A stretch of DNA of 64,000 nt from Methylorubrum thiocyanatum (GCA_014138645.1 JACJIB010000007.1:340930-404929); one strand, 5' to 3'. Numbered from the stretch's first letter, positions 7,064 through 15,285 are shown. Notes: generated from the sequence alone by a model not told the origin. Translations and numbers: made by a program.

Positions 7064-7509
7064 ATCCCCTCCATCGCAGGCGCGTCATCGCCATACTCGG
7101 CGAACCGCCCGAGGCGCCCGCGGGCCCGCTCCTCGGGCGGGTTGAGGATGACGTTCACGGCCTCCTGCAGCGATGGGTAGACGTAGAGCCGGGTATCGTG
7201 CCCCGGGGGCGCGACGAGCATCCACGGCCGGTGCGGGCCGAGGATGTGGGGGCCGATCCCCCGCACTCTAGGCCCCAACGGCCACTTGGAGATCAGCCAC
7301 GGCTTGTCGGTGCCGGAGCCTATCAGGATGACCTCCCAGCCGTGCGTGTGATCCCGTTCACTGTCCATATGCCTGAGAATGGGCTTGTACAGAGGGTGAT
7401 TGATCCAGTTCTCATGGCACCGCGGATCCCCCCAGACCGGGATCTTGACCCTCTGGCCGGCGATCTCGACAGACGTCGCCCGCGCCGGTGCAAATGAAAT
7501 CCGCGCCAT
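7060..7509 (-). CDS. Hypothetical protein with hairpin-sequestered start
   Basis: This encodes 149 residues starting at ATG 7509, preceded by AGGAGGACAG. I recognise no family. It is rich in Pro, His and Trp and has no signal peptide or membrane segment. It is probably a cytosolic accessory protein of the element. The ribosome-binding site lies in the 3' arm of a perfect inverted repeat (7511-7535), so translation may be controlled. Confidence 0.6.
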   Translation of the reverse strand: MARISFAPARATSVEIAGQRVKIPVWGDPRCHENWINHPLYKPILRHMDSERDHTHGWEVILIGSGTDKPWLISKWPLGPRVRGIGPHILGPHRPWMLVAPPGHDTRLYVYPSLQEAVNVILNPPEERARGRLGRFAEYGDDAPAMEGI

Positions 7510-7510
7510 C

Positions 7511-7535
7511 CTGTCCTCCTCTTCCAGGAGGACAG
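7511..7535 (-). promoter_or_regulatory. Perfect 10-bp hairpin masking a Shine-Dalgarno
   Basis: CTGTCCTCCT (7511-7520) and AGGAGGACAG (7526-7535) pair around a 5-nt loop. In the mRNA of the gene starting at 7509 the AGGAGG lies in the arm next to the ATG, so folding would hide the ribosome-binding site. Confidence 0.6.
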
Positions 7536-7615
7536 GCGTATCAGGGCCGCATGAATCGACCCGGCGCGAATCGCGTCAAATGCCGGTCGCGCCTTTCACG
7601 TCCCGTTTACCGCGT

Positions 7616-8476
7616 TCACCGTGCGGACCGAAGGGTGTAACGGGTGAGCCGGGTCCGCGGCGCGGCCGCCCATGCCTTCATGGCCTCCACGAGCTCGGAC
7701 GTCACCGTGACCGTGGCGCCGTCGCAGTACCAACCCCGATAGTGGAGCTTCGGTTCGACGCCGGCGGCCCGGGCGAGCCGGAACGCGGTCGACCGCGAGC
7801 ACCCGAGGGCCTCCTGGATGGCGTAGACCTCGCGGACCGCGCCGACCTCAGGCGGCTCGATCTCCAGGGGCAGCCGGGCGAACGCGTTGACAGCCTGCAG
7901 CAGCCGCGCCTGCCGCCGCCCGGCCTGCTCGCTGGCGAACGCCCGGCCGCGCTCCCGGGACGGCCGGTCCTGGCGGACACGGCGAGCGCGCTCCTCGTCC
8001 TCCCAGGCGGCGAACGCCTCCCGCCGCACGCGGTCGATGTGCTTGCCGTGCAGGGCGGCCGCCGCGGGCCCGACGAGCAGCTCCCTGGCGGACCAGGCCT
8101 CGCCGTCGCCCCCGTTCGCGACGTAGGTCCGCAGCGCGACGCCGGCGTCGAGCGGACCCGCCACCTCGGCCGCCACGAATCGCGGCAGGTGCCCGAGGCG
8201 GATCCCGTTCCGCCGCCACACCTCCACGGCGTTCAGATCGTACGGGTTCGCCGGCTCGCGCACGAGGTGGAGGTGGTCGCCGGCGACCGGGATCAGGGGC
8301 TCGCCCGTGAGCTCGTCCGTCAGGCCGTAGTCGTAGAACTGCAGGCCGGCGATGGACGTGTCGAGCCACGGCTCGCCCGCCCGCAGCGCCGGGAGCTCGG
8401 CGGCTGCGTCGGTACCATTGAGGCCAGTGAGGTTGGGAAGGAGGTCGGGCGAGACCGCCGGGGAAGCGTCACGCAT
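7616..8476 (-). CDS. HIRAN-domain protein
   Basis: The 286-residue protein has a HIRAN domain at about residues 40-125: AGLQFYDYG, GEPLIPVAGDHLHLVREPANPYDLNAV, then NGIRLGHLPR. HIRAN domains bind DNA ends or stalled forks in HLTF-type enzymes and also occur alone in phages and islands. The C-terminal third (VREVYAIQEALGCSRSTAFRLARAAGV) looks like a helix-turn-helix. It is the last gene of a minus-strand operon running down from 11054 and overlaps the upstream gene by 8 bp. Confidence 0.8.
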   Translation of the reverse strand: MRDASPAVSPDLLPNLTGLNGTDAAAELPALRAGEPWLDTSIAGLQFYDYGLTDELTGEPLIPVAGDHLHLVREPANPYDLNAVEVWRRNGIRLGHLPRFVAAEVAGPLDAGVALRTYVANGGDGEAWSARELLVGPAAAALHGKHIDRVRREAFAAWEDEERARRVRQDRPSRERGRAFASEQAGRRQARLLQAVNAFARLPLEIEPPEVGAVREVYAIQEALGCSRSTAFRLARAAGVEPKLHYRGWYCDGATVTVTSELVEAMKAWAAAPRTRLTRYTLRSAR

Positions 8477-8810
8477 CGGGAGCCTCCGCCGGCGGCACCG
8501 CGACGGCCGCCATGCGCCGCCCCATCTCGGACTGCTGCCATTCCTGCGTCCGCCGGCGGATCCTCGCCAGGGAGGCGTCGAGGTACGCGCGCGACGAGGA
8601 GTAGACGACGGGCTCCGACCCCCACGCCGCGCCCGCGTTCCGGAGCGCGGCGCGGGGGGCGCCCCGGCGCCGGGCGAGCGAGACGGCGTTCCGGACCTGC
8701 CACGCCGGCAGGCCCAGGGTGACCGCGATCTGCACCGCGGTCCGGCCGGCGGCCCACGCGTCGAGGATCGCCTCGCGGGCGCGCGCCGTGAGGGATGTCG
8801 GCCTAGCCAT
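8469..8810 (-). CDS. Small HTH DNA-binding protein
   Basis: This 113-residue protein starts at ATG 8810 (MARPTSLTARAREAILDAW). Residues ~8-40 (AILDAWAAGRTAVQIAVTLGLPAWQVRNAV) fit a helix-turn-helix of the homeodomain-like or resolvase type. An upstream extension of the frame was rejected because it is only Arg/Ser-rich shadow sequence. GGAGG precedes the ATG. It probably regulates or packages element DNA. Confidence 0.65.
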   Translation of the reverse strand: MARPTSLTARAREAILDAWAAGRTAVQIAVTLGLPAWQVRNAVSLARRRGAPRAALRNAGAAWGSEPVVYSSSRAYLDASLARIRRRTQEWQQSEMGRRMAAVAVPPAEAPDA

Positions 8811-8995
8811 GGGCGGGATCCTCCTGGTGCATGGTGTCGATTTTCCTCGCCAACTCGCGGAGCTCGGCCCCCACGGGCGCGAGCGTCCCGACGTCCGCGA
8901 GCTCCGATTTCCTGGACGGCCTGGCATGCCCCCTTGCGGACGGCGGCCGCCTCCGTCGGCGTGAGGTCCGGCTTCTCAGGGGTCTCCGCAGGCGG
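8803..8995 (-). pseudogene. Possible small gene with frame change
   Basis: The 3' part reads sensibly as SELADVGTLAPVGAELRELARKIDTMHQEDPAHG ending at 8803. The 5' part reads sensibly only in another frame (EKPDLTPTEAAAVRKG). No good start was found in either frame. This could be a frameshifted small gene, a sequencing error, or a short gene starting at an internal GTG. It overlaps the next start by 8 bp, as real genes of this operon do. Confidence 0.25.
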
Positions 8996-9215
8996 CCTCC
9001 GGGCGGTCGGCTTCGAGGACGCCGGCGGCGTGGCCGACGACGAGCACGAGGAAGAACACGGCCCACCAGGCCAGCCCGACCGCGGCCATGACGGCGCCCG
9101 CCCAGAGGAGGACGCCGCCGTATTCGGCGACGACGGCGGCGATCAGGGTGAGGGCGGCGGCGGTGACCATGCTCGCGCCCACGGTCCCGGCGGTCGTCTG
9201 CAGGAAGGCGCGCAT
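8976..9215 (-). CDS. Two-helix small membrane protein
   Basis: This encodes 79 residues starting at ATG 9215, which overlaps the upstream stop in TGATG. Two hydrophobic segments are evident: MVTAAALTLIAAVVAEYG and GVLLWAGAVMAAVGLAWWAVFFLVLVV. It has no recognised family. Small two-helix proteins in phage regions can be holins or superinfection proteins, but nothing here decides that. Confidence 0.65.
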   Translation of the reverse strand: MRAFLQTTAGTVGASMVTAAALTLIAAVVAEYGGVLLWAGAVMAAVGLAWWAVFFLVLVVGHAAGVLEADRPEAACGDP

Positions 9216-9850
9216 CAGGCGTTCCCCCGGGTATCGACGACCTGCGACACGAGGGCGGAGATCTCGTCCGCGGCGAGCGTCACCCTGGCCTTCGCCAGGG
9301 CCTTCATCAGGCCATAGCGGGCCGCGGCCTCCGCAGCGCGCTTGCCAGCATACTCGGCTAGGTAACGGCGGACGCCCTTCAGGATGCGCGCGAGCTCTGT
9401 CGCCTCGGTGCCGGCGTGGCGCCGCCACCTCGCCTCCTGGCCAGCCAGCACCTGCTCGATCATTTCGAGGTCCACCTGCCCCTTGAGGCCGGTCGTGCGG
9501 AACCACCAGCAAGCGGTGCCGTAGGTCATTCCGGCGATCTCGGCGAAGCCGGTGGACGTGACCCGGATCGTGCCGTCCTCCATCTCCTCGATGTCGTCGG
9601 GCCCGTCCGCGTCCGGCGCCGCCTCGCGGGCGAGCTCCTCCAGGCCGGCGAGGTGAGCGGCGGCCGCTTCCTCGTCCGTCTGGGCGCGTTCGTCCTCCTC
9701 ATCGTAGGCGGGCGGATCGAGGGACGAGAGGAGCTCGGAGACCGCCTCGTGCCCGAGGACACGGGCGGCGCGGTACGAAAGGCGGCTCGCCTCCACACAG
9801 TCGCGGACGGCGAGGGCTCGGGGGTCGATCTGGGGGGCTTCGGTCTTCAC
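9215..9850 (-). CDS. Hypothetical acidic protein
   Basis: This 211-residue protein (MKTEAPQIDPRALAVRDCVEASRL) has an acidic, Glu/Asp-rich middle section (about residues 50-95), then MTYGTACWWFRTTGL and a long helical C-terminus. I recognise no family. It is coupled to the downstream membrane-protein gene and lies in the element operon. Confidence 0.6.
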   Translation of the reverse strand: MKTEAPQIDPRALAVRDCVEASRLSYRAARVLGHEAVSELLSSLDPPAYDEEDERAQTDEEAAAAHLAGLEELAREAAPDADGPDDIEEMEDGTIRVTSTGFAEIAGMTYGTACWWFRTTGLKGQVDLEMIEQVLAGQEARWRRHAGTEATELARILKGVRRYLAEYAGKRAAEAAARYGLMKALAKARVTLAADEISALVSQVVDTRGNA

Positions 9851-9931
9851 GGCAGATCCTGAGATGGGGTTACGGCCGTGGCCTGGCCGCGAGCGGTTGT
9901 GTCCGGGGAGGCCGCGCCCTGCGCGGCGGGG

Positions 9932-10486
9932 TCACCACGGGATGTCCGCGTCCCCCGGATCGAGCAGCGGCGGGGGCGTGTCCAACTTGTGCGGCAGCTT
10001 GGTCCCGGGCTCGATCCGCCGGCGCGGCGCCCCGTCATCCGGTATCTGGATCGTGGACCAGCCTAGCTGGGGCTTGGGCGGCGGGGGTGACTGCCAGGCG
10101 GCCTTCGCCGGCTCGGGCTGCTCGGGCGGGCCGTCCTCGACGGGCTTTCGCTTCAGGGCACTCAGCCGGCTCGGCGCGGGCGCGGCGGCCGCCGGCCGCG
10201 GGGTGGGCACCGGGGGCATCGGCGCCGGGTGGGGCGCGGGAGCCGCGGCGGGCTGCACCGGGGCGGGAGCGGCCGTCTCCGGCAGCGCGGCGACCACCGC
10301 TCCGACGGCTGCGCGCATCGCCGCGACGACGAGGGCCTGCTGCTCGATCAGGGTGACGTAGACCGGGTGCGCCGTGTCGCCGGCGGCCGCCGCCAGCGCG
10401 AGCTCGCGCGCCTTGACGAGGCGGTCCCGGAGCGGAGCGCCGGTGAGGGCGTCGAGGCCTTCGAGGAGGGGATGCGTCGCGCTCAT
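9932..10486 (-). CDS. Pro/Ala-rich protein with SSB-like C-terminal tip
   Basis: This encodes 184 residues. The N-terminal ~70 are helical (HPLLEGLDALTGAPLRDRLVKARELALAAAAG). A long Pro/Ala-rich linker follows, and the protein ends LLDPGDADIPW. Acidic residues followed by a final hydrophobic I-P-aromatic is the pattern of the SSB C-terminal tip (DDDIPF) that recruits repair and replication proteins. There is no recognisable OB-fold. It overlaps the upstream gene by ATGA. Confidence 0.6.
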   Translation of the reverse strand: MSATHPLLEGLDALTGAPLRDRLVKARELALAAAAGDTAHPVYVTLIEQQALVVAAMRAAVGAVVAALPETAAPAPVQPAAAPAPHPAPMPPVPTPRPAAAAPAPSRLSALKRKPVEDGPPEQPEPAKAAWQSPPPPKPQLGWSTIQIPDDGAPRRRIEPGTKLPHKLDTPPPLLDPGDADIPW

Positions 10487-10842
10487 GCGGCCTCGCGGAA
10501 GAAGAAGGTAAGCTGGCGGGTGCAGGGGCGACCGCGGCGAACGCCGAGGTCCAGGCCGTGGCGGTGGGCCCGCTGATGGACGGCGGCGCGGGTGACGCCG
10601 AGGCGCTCGCAGACGTCACGGACAGTCTCGTCACCGGCCATGATCGAGAGGAGGTCCTCGACCCGCACTCGGGCGCGAGACGGCATGCGCAGCCCGAGGG
10701 CGAGCAAGTGCTTCTGCACGGTCGAGACCGACCAGCCTTCGCGCGCGGCCATCTGGGCAAGCGTCAGCCCCTCCGCGATGTAGCGCTCGCAGCGTGCTCT
10801 CGGGATGCGGCAGGGCGGACGGCCGCCCGGATCCCGGTTCAC
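10483..10842 (-). CDS. Tandem helix-turn-helix protein
   Basis: This 119-residue protein has two predicted HTH units: LTLAQMAAREGWSVSTVQKHLLALGL and TVRDVCERLGVTRAAVHQRAHRHGL. No enzyme domain is present. ATGA overlaps on both sides place it in the element operon. It is probably a transcriptional or DNA-organising protein. Confidence 0.65.
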   Translation of the reverse strand: MNRDPGGRPPCRIPRARCERYIAEGLTLAQMAAREGWSVSTVQKHLLALGLRMPSRARVRVEDLLSIMAGDETVRDVCERLGVTRAAVHQRAHRHGLDLGVRRGRPCTRQLTFFFREAA

Positions 10843-11054
10843 GACAGCGCCTCCGCAGCGACGAACCGCACGTCCCTCTGGACCCCCAGCAGAGCCAGCA
10901 TCGCCGGCCCGATGTCCCGCTTGCCGTGCAGGACGTCATTCAGGTGCTGTGGCGAGACGCCGGCCTCCACGGCGACGGCCTGCTGCGAGACGCGCTCCGC
11001 GACCCTGCTCTTGAGGCGCTCGATCACCTCCGCCTGTGTGAGCTCCACGACCAC
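10839..11054 (-). CDS. Cro/CI-type HTH regulator
   Basis: This encodes about 71 residues starting at GTG 11054 (VVVELTQAEVIERLKSRVAERVSQQAVAVEAGVSPQHLNDVLHGKRDIG), a canonical XRE/Cro-CI helix-turn-helix. A longer frame to 11213 was rejected because it runs through the palindromic intergenic DNA and is not coding-like. As the first gene of the minus operon next to a perfect 13-bp palindrome, it is the obvious candidate autoregulator of both divergent operons. The GTG choice rests on the upstream GGAG and is tentative. Confidence 0.6.
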   Translation of the reverse strand: MVVELTQAEVIERLKSRVAERVSQQAVAVEAGVSPQHLNDVLHGKRDIGPAMLALLGVQRDVRFVAAEALS

Positions 11055-11329
11055 TGCTCTTCTTCTCCGCAACTCGGCTGATGAGATGATGGATCGGAGG
11101 CTCGAAGATTTCCAGGGGGTCAGGCCCCCTAAGGTTAAATGTTTTTCTGAACACTGTTCATGGCAATCAGTCCTTCTGGGTGCATATTGCTGCATCAAAC
11201 AGGTAGGCGCCATTTCAACAACGCTTATTACCGCACCATGTTGAGGAAATCGTGAGGTAAATACGGGTGTTGTCGGCGCCGCGTGCGGGATTATACTGGC
11301 AGCAGTTCAGCCGAGTTGTGGAGATCGTT
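11055..11329. promoter_or_regulatory. Divergent control region with palindromic operator
   Basis: The region separates the minus operon (from 11054) and the plus genes (from 11330). It contains a perfect 13-bp palindrome, TGAACACTGTTCA, at 11148-11160, and a GGGGG/CCCCC hairpin at 11114-11130. The sequence around the palindrome is AT-rich, as expected of promoters. The likely binder is the Cro/CI-type protein encoded next to it. Confidence 0.55.
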
Positions 11330-12223
11330 ATGCCTGATGGGATCGAGGACGAGGTCGCGGTGGAGCCGGCCTTCGAGGGGCCGCCCGAGCATTTCGGCCT
11401 GCGGTGGGGGCCGCCGCGGATCGTCGTCACGCGCCGAGGCGAGCGCCAGCTCTCCAGAGCGGCCGCCCCGACGCGTGCATTCGAGAGGGCCTGGAGCCTC
11501 GCGACGGATGAACTCTCCGAGGCGGGCTACGCGTGGGAGAGGGGGAGCGTCCTGTTCTGGGAGCGGCGGGACCTCGACCGGGACGCGCTGCAGAGCCTGA
11601 TCGATTCGCTGCCCGAGCGCGCCGCCCAGGCGCAGGTCGAGGCCGCGCGCCTGGAGGAGGAGCGCCGCGAGCGCCAGGCGCGCGAGGAGGCCGAGCGTAC
11701 GGAGCGGGACAGGCTCTACATCGAAGCCGCGCGGGTCGCCGCCAGGGTCTCGCTTCGCGACCGGCGGTGGAGCTGGGGCAAGGCCGTATTGATCGACGAG
11801 GCGGAAGGGCTCCTCGCCCGGCCCGATCTCGACCGTGCCGACGCGGTCCGGCTCCTCGATCTCGTCGATCAGGCGGCCCGGAACGTCGCCCGGTCGGAGC
11901 AGCGGACCGCCGCCCTCCACAAGCCCGAGATGGGCCGGGCGGAGGATCCCGAGATCCAGGCGGCCGCGTTGGCAGGGGTCCGCCACATCACAGGGTTCGA
12001 CGCCGACTGGGCCTTGCTCCAGAACGGGGTCGGGTGGTCCAAGTCGACCACATGCGACGGGCACGTGCTGGCCGGGCTCGACCGCCTCACCGTGGAGCAG
12101 ACCTCGCACGCGCTCCGCTTGCTGCGCGTGCACCAGCGCCAGCTCCCGAACCGGCTGCTCCTGCAGATCTTCTCGCCGCGCCCCCCGGGGCAGGCCGCGT
12201 TGTCCCTTTCGCCGGCGGCGTGA
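11330..12223 (+). CDS. Coiled-coil hypothetical protein
   Basis: This 297-residue protein starts at ATG 11330 (MPDGIEDEVAVEPAFEG) after a GGAG; the longer frame from 11267 is rejected. A strongly charged coiled coil occupies about residues 95-140 (AQVEAARLEEERRERQAREEAERTER). The rest is unassigned. It is the first gene of the plus-strand unit of the element. Confidence 0.6.
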   Translation: MPDGIEDEVAVEPAFEGPPEHFGLRWGPPRIVVTRRGERQLSRAAAPTRAFERAWSLATDELSEAGYAWERGSVLFWERRDLDRDALQSLIDSLPERAAQAQVEAARLEEERRERQAREEAERTERDRLYIEAARVAARVSLRDRRWSWGKAVLIDEAEGLLARPDLDRADAVRLLDLVDQAARNVARSEQRTAALHKPEMGRAEDPEIQAAALAGVRHITGFDADWALLQNGVGWSKSTTCDGHVLAGLDRLTVEQTSHALRLLRVHQRQLPNRLLLQIFSPRPPGQAALSLSPAA

Positions 12224-12257
12224 TCATCGGGACGGCAACAGCCACAAGGATCCCGTC

Positions 12258-12845
12258 ATGCGCCTCCTCGCCGTCCTCGCCTCCGCCCTCCGCGCGGTCG
12301 TCCTCGTGCCCGTCCTCGTGTTCGAGGCGGGTCGGTGGATCCTCCGCTCCGTCGCCCGGCCGGATCCCGTGCTACCGGCGACCGCCACCGCCGCCGATTA
12401 CCTCGACGCCAGCGCAGCGGCCGCCCCCGCCGCGGCCCAGGCCGTGCCGCATGTCGGAGGCAGCCGGGCGCTGCATCCCACGGGCGTCGCGCTCGTCATG
12501 CACGCCCGCCACCTCACTGGCGCCGGCCCGGCCATCGACGTGTCCGGCCTGAGCGACGAGGTCCAGGTCTGGCTCGCGAGCCTCGGGCGCGACGAGCTCG
12601 CCGTGCTGGCGAAGACGATGCCGTACGAGGCCCAGGCCTTCGCCAGCGGCGGCGCCGACCTGCCCGGCCTGCCGCCCCTCCGCGCGGACGCGGCGGGGCA
12701 GGAATCTGTGACGCGGCTAGAGGAGGACGCGTCCGAGGAGGCGGAGCCGGCGTACGTCTGGCCCTACCGCGACCAGCGCGGGGACGCGGCGATGCGGGAT
12801 CTCCTCGCGCACGTGGAGAGGCAGCATCGCCGCCGGGTCGCCTGA
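12258..12845 (+). CDS. Hypothetical protein with N-terminal membrane anchor
   Basis: This encodes 195 residues starting at ATG 12258 after AAGGA. The N-terminus (LLAVLASALRAVVLVPVLVFEAG) is a single hydrophobic anchor, followed by an Ala-rich linker and an acidic soluble part. It has no recognised family. It lies 34 bp after the previous gene and just before a strong terminator. Confidence 0.6.
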   Translation: MRLLAVLASALRAVVLVPVLVFEAGRWILRSVARPDPVLPATATAADYLDASAAAAPAAAQAVPHVGGSRALHPTGVALVMHARHLTGAGPAIDVSGLSDEVQVWLASLGRDELAVLAKTMPYEAQAFASGGADLPGLPPLRADAAGQESVTRLEEDASEEAEPAYVWPYRDQRGDAAMRDLLAHVERQHRRRVA

Positions 12846-12873
12846 TCCCCCCTCACATCCCCCGGACGTAAAC

Positions 12874-12909
12874 GGGCCCGCCGGAACCTCCCGGCGGGCC
12901 CTCTCTTTT
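12874..12909 (+). terminator. Strong intrinsic terminator
   Basis: GGGCCCGCCGG (12874-12884) pairs perfectly with CCGGCGGGCCC (12891-12901), followed by TCTCTTTT. It ends the plus-strand transcript of 11330-12845. Confidence 0.85.
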
Positions 12910-12970
12910 GTCTCGTCCCTTGCCCTGTGCGGCCGCGCGAGGACGCAGCGGGGCCGACGTGCGTCCTCCG

Positions 12971-13264
12971 TCAGGCCGCGGCCCGGCGCCGGAGCCCGAG
13001 AAGCTGCCCCTCGGCCCGGCAGGCACGGGCGCGCTGGGCCTGGACCTCGGCCTCAAGCTCGGCGATGCGGGCGATCAGGGCGCGCTCGCTCGCCTGGGAG
13101 CGGAGCAGGCGCTGGCCGAGGGCGTGGACGGCCTGCTCTGCCGCGGCGTCGGCACGGGCCCATGCCTGCGCCTCGCGGGCCTGCCGGAAGGCGCCGTCGA
13201 CCGCCAGCAGGGCCGCGCCAAGGCCGAAGCCGATCTCGCCCGTGGCTGCGCGTGCATGGCCCAT
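12971..13264 (-). CDS. Small coiled-coil protein
   Basis: This 97-residue protein has an N-terminal GEIGFGLGAALLAVDGAF segment and then a long helical, heptad-like stretch ending ERALIARIAELEAEVQAQRARACRAEGQLLGL. It could be a phage accessory protein; no family was recognised. It converges on the terminator at 12874-12909. Confidence 0.5.
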   Translation of the reverse strand: MGHARAATGEIGFGLGAALLAVDGAFRQAREAQAWARADAAAEQAVHALGQRLLRSQASERALIARIAELEAEVQAQRARACRAEGQLLGLRRRAAA

Positions 13265-14042
13265 GACCCGTCTCCCCTCTGTCTCGCCCCCATAGATTCA
13301 GTTCCACCCCGCCTCCGCAACGGCAGGCTGTGCGTAGCGTCAACGAAGTCCTGGGCGCTGTGGAAAACCGGGCCAAAACCGCGACGCGTCACGTCATTGG
13401 AAAAGCGTTGCCTGCCTGTGGATCTACGTTGCCGCGCGTAGGAGTAACGGGGGGAGAGCCAGGGCACCCGAAAAAGTCGCCCTCGGACGCGGCTCGCCGG
13501 TTGCAGGGGTCTGAGGCACCCTGCCGGGCATGGCTTTCAGGATCACCGTCGTGACAGAGTCGGTCGGCCGGGACGAGCTCACGCCCGTCGACCTGCAGGT
13601 CGCGCCCGTGGACAGCATCAACGACTTGGCGCCCTACACGCTGCGCGGCATCAGGATGCGCAAGGCCAAGCCCGGGGCGCAGCAGCCAGCCGCCGAGGTC
13701 GACGTCCTGCCATCCAGATCGAAGGATGGAAGGTCCAGAACGGGTCAGGTGTTCGCATGCCGCCGGTTCGGCTATGCGCCACATGCAGACTTTCACTCTT
13801 GCGCAGCGGCTGGTCTGCTGTTGATCCGTGGTCGGACCTGACGGTGATAGCATGACCTCAGAACGCCCAAGCTTGCGGCCGGCCGCTGGTCCCAGATGTA
13901 GGACCTGAACCCTGGAAGAAGCTGTGCGACAGTCCCGTTTGATCGGGGTGCGATCCGACCGCTTGCGACGATAGCGAGGCTTCTGGTTGGGCCTCAAGGC
14001 CGGACCTCGGAAGTCCAACGGCCCTCAGCCCCAATGCGGCCG
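13265..14042. other. Mostly non-coding boundary of the mobile region
   Basis: No convincing complete gene is present. A plus frame starting MAFRITVVTESVGRDEL at 13530 gives about 65 plausible residues and then runs into the dispersed repeat at 13729-13794, so it may be a truncated gene. A long minus frame over the same DNA looks like a shadow. The integrated region probably ends here. Confidence 0.4.
13729..13794 (+). repeat. Dispersed intergenic repeat, copy A
   Basis: This is a copy of a ~66-bp unit with the core GGGTCAGGTGTTCGCATGCC followed by a GCGCCA block. Related copies are at 19964-20030, 43706-43738 (partial) and 53905-53970. In the best copies the ends carry GTCCG and CGGAC-like arms, so the unit can fold. 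Confidence 0.75.
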
Positions 14043-14573
14043 TCACTTGATCAGCGCGACGGCCTCGCGGAACCGGGGATGCTCGCAGGTGGCGAGCCAC
14101 TCGAACACCACCATCTCGGTGGTGACGGTCTCGGCCCCGTGCCGCTCCATCCGGCGGAGCGCCGTCTCCTTGCTCTCCGCCCGGCGCGCCCCGAGAGCGT
14201 CGCGGACGACGAAGACCCGCCGACCCTGCGCCAGGAGCCCGAGCACGGTCTGCAGCACGCAGACATGCGCCTCGCAGCCGGCCACCACGAGAGTCTTCTC
14301 GGCCGGCAGGGCATCCAGGAAGCCGTGCTCGCGAACGGCGTCGAAGGTCATCTTATGCGCGGTCGGACCCGTCGGCCCGAGTTCCGGCACCGTGGGCCCA
14401 AGCCCGGCCGGGTTCTGCTCCGTGAACAGCACGGGGACCTTCAGCAGCGCCGCGGCGTCGAGGAGGCGGCGAGCGTTGGCGACGGCGGCGGGGCCATCCG
14501 CGATATGCGGCATCAGCCGGCCCTGGAAGTCGATGACGAGGAGGGCTGAGCTCTCGCGGTCAAGGGTGAGCAT
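14043..14573 (-). CDS. Isochorismatase-family cysteine hydrolase
   Basis: This 176-residue protein has the family triad: Asp in LLVIDFQ, Lys in THKM-like TAHKMTF, and Cys in VVAGCEAHVCVLQT. These enzymes cleave amides or isochorismate-like vinyl ethers. Without the carrier domain of EntB this is a general hydrolase of the YcaC/nicotinamidase type. ATG 14573 overlaps the TetR stop in TGATG, so it is co-transcribed with its likely regulator. The substrate is unknown. Confidence 0.85.
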   Translation of the reverse strand: MLTLDRESSALLVIDFQGRLMPHIADGPAAVANARRLLDAAALLKVPVLFTEQNPAGLGPTVPELGPTGPTAHKMTFDAVREHGFLDALPAEKTLVVAGCEAHVCVLQTVLGLLAQGRRVFVVRDALGARRAESKETALRRMERHGAETVTTEMVVFEWLATCEHPRFREAVALIK

Positions 14574-15202
14574 CACCGGCCTCCCCGGGTCAGCCGGCCG
14601 ATGCTGTCGTCGACATAGGTTTCCATGCGCTCGGACGCTGACGCGCCGAACATCCGGATGCGTCCGGTGTGAAGCAGGAGCAGCACCCCCGTAGCGTGCG
14701 CGAATGTGTCGACCATCAGAAGCTCCGCCTCCGATCGCGGGGCGCCGAGCGCCTGAGCCGCGTCGGCGATGGGCCGCAGCGCCGCTTCAAGGTTGGCGTT
14801 GAGGGCCTCGTCGCGCTCCCGGCCGAGCCCCTTCGGCCTCATGCCGCCGCGGAGGAGATAGAAGCCCAGGTCGAGATCGCGCGGTCGCTCCGCGTAGAAA
14901 CGGAAGAAGGCCATCGCGGCGGCGCGCAGCCTACTATCGGCGCCCCGCGCCTTCTGCACCGCCTCGTCGACGTGCCGACCGAGCGCGGCGAGCGAGCCCC
15001 GCAGCACCTCCGCGTAGATCGTCTCCTTCGAGTCGAAGTGGAAGTACAGCGCCGCAGGCGTGTAGCCGGCCCGCGTCGCGATGGCGCGCAGGCTCGCACC
15101 TTCGAGCCCCTCGGCCGCGAACACCTCGCGGGCCGCCTCCAGGATCAGCGCACGCTTGTGCTCGCTGACCGCCTGCCGTCGCTCCGCCCGTCGCACCGCC
15201 AT
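14573..15202 (-). CDS. TetR-family repressor
   Basis: This 209-residue protein has the N-terminal TetR helix-turn-helix (ILEAAREVFAAEGLEGASLRAIATRAGYTPAALYFHFDSKETIYAEVL) and a helical ligand-binding domain. It is divergent from the oxygenase/dehydratase-like gene at 15286 and co-transcribed with the isochorismatase-like gene. It most likely represses both through the intergenic region, where an imperfect inverted repeat sits in the promoter spacer. Confidence 0.9.
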   Translation of the reverse strand: MAVRRAERRQAVSEHKRALILEAAREVFAAEGLEGASLRAIATRAGYTPAALYFHFDSKETIYAEVLRGSLAALGRHVDEAVQKARGADSRLRAAAMAFFRFYAERPRDLDLGFYLLRGGMRPKGLGRERDEALNANLEAALRPIADAAQALGAPRSEAELLMVDTFAHATGVLLLLHTGRIRMFGASASERMETYVDDSIGRLTRGGR

Positions 15203-15229
15203 GTCGGACCTTCCACTTGCAAATGAGCC

Positions 15230-15259
15230 TTGACAGAAAATCTAACACCGTTCGACAAT
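15230..15259 (+). promoter_or_regulatory. Promoter with TetR-operator-like repeat
   Basis: TTGACA (15230-15235) and GACAAT (15254-15259) are 18 bp apart. Between them TCTAAC-ACC-GTTCGA (15241-15255) is an inverted repeat with one mismatch. It sits upstream of the 15286 gene and divergent to the TetR gene, a standard repressor layout. Confidence 0.55.
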
Positions 15260-15285
15260 TAAAACATAAGGCGAAGGAGGAAGCC

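Noticed and set aside
13389-14018. A 209-aa minus frame over the boundary region
   Set aside because: No coherent composition or domain; it crosses the dispersed repeat.
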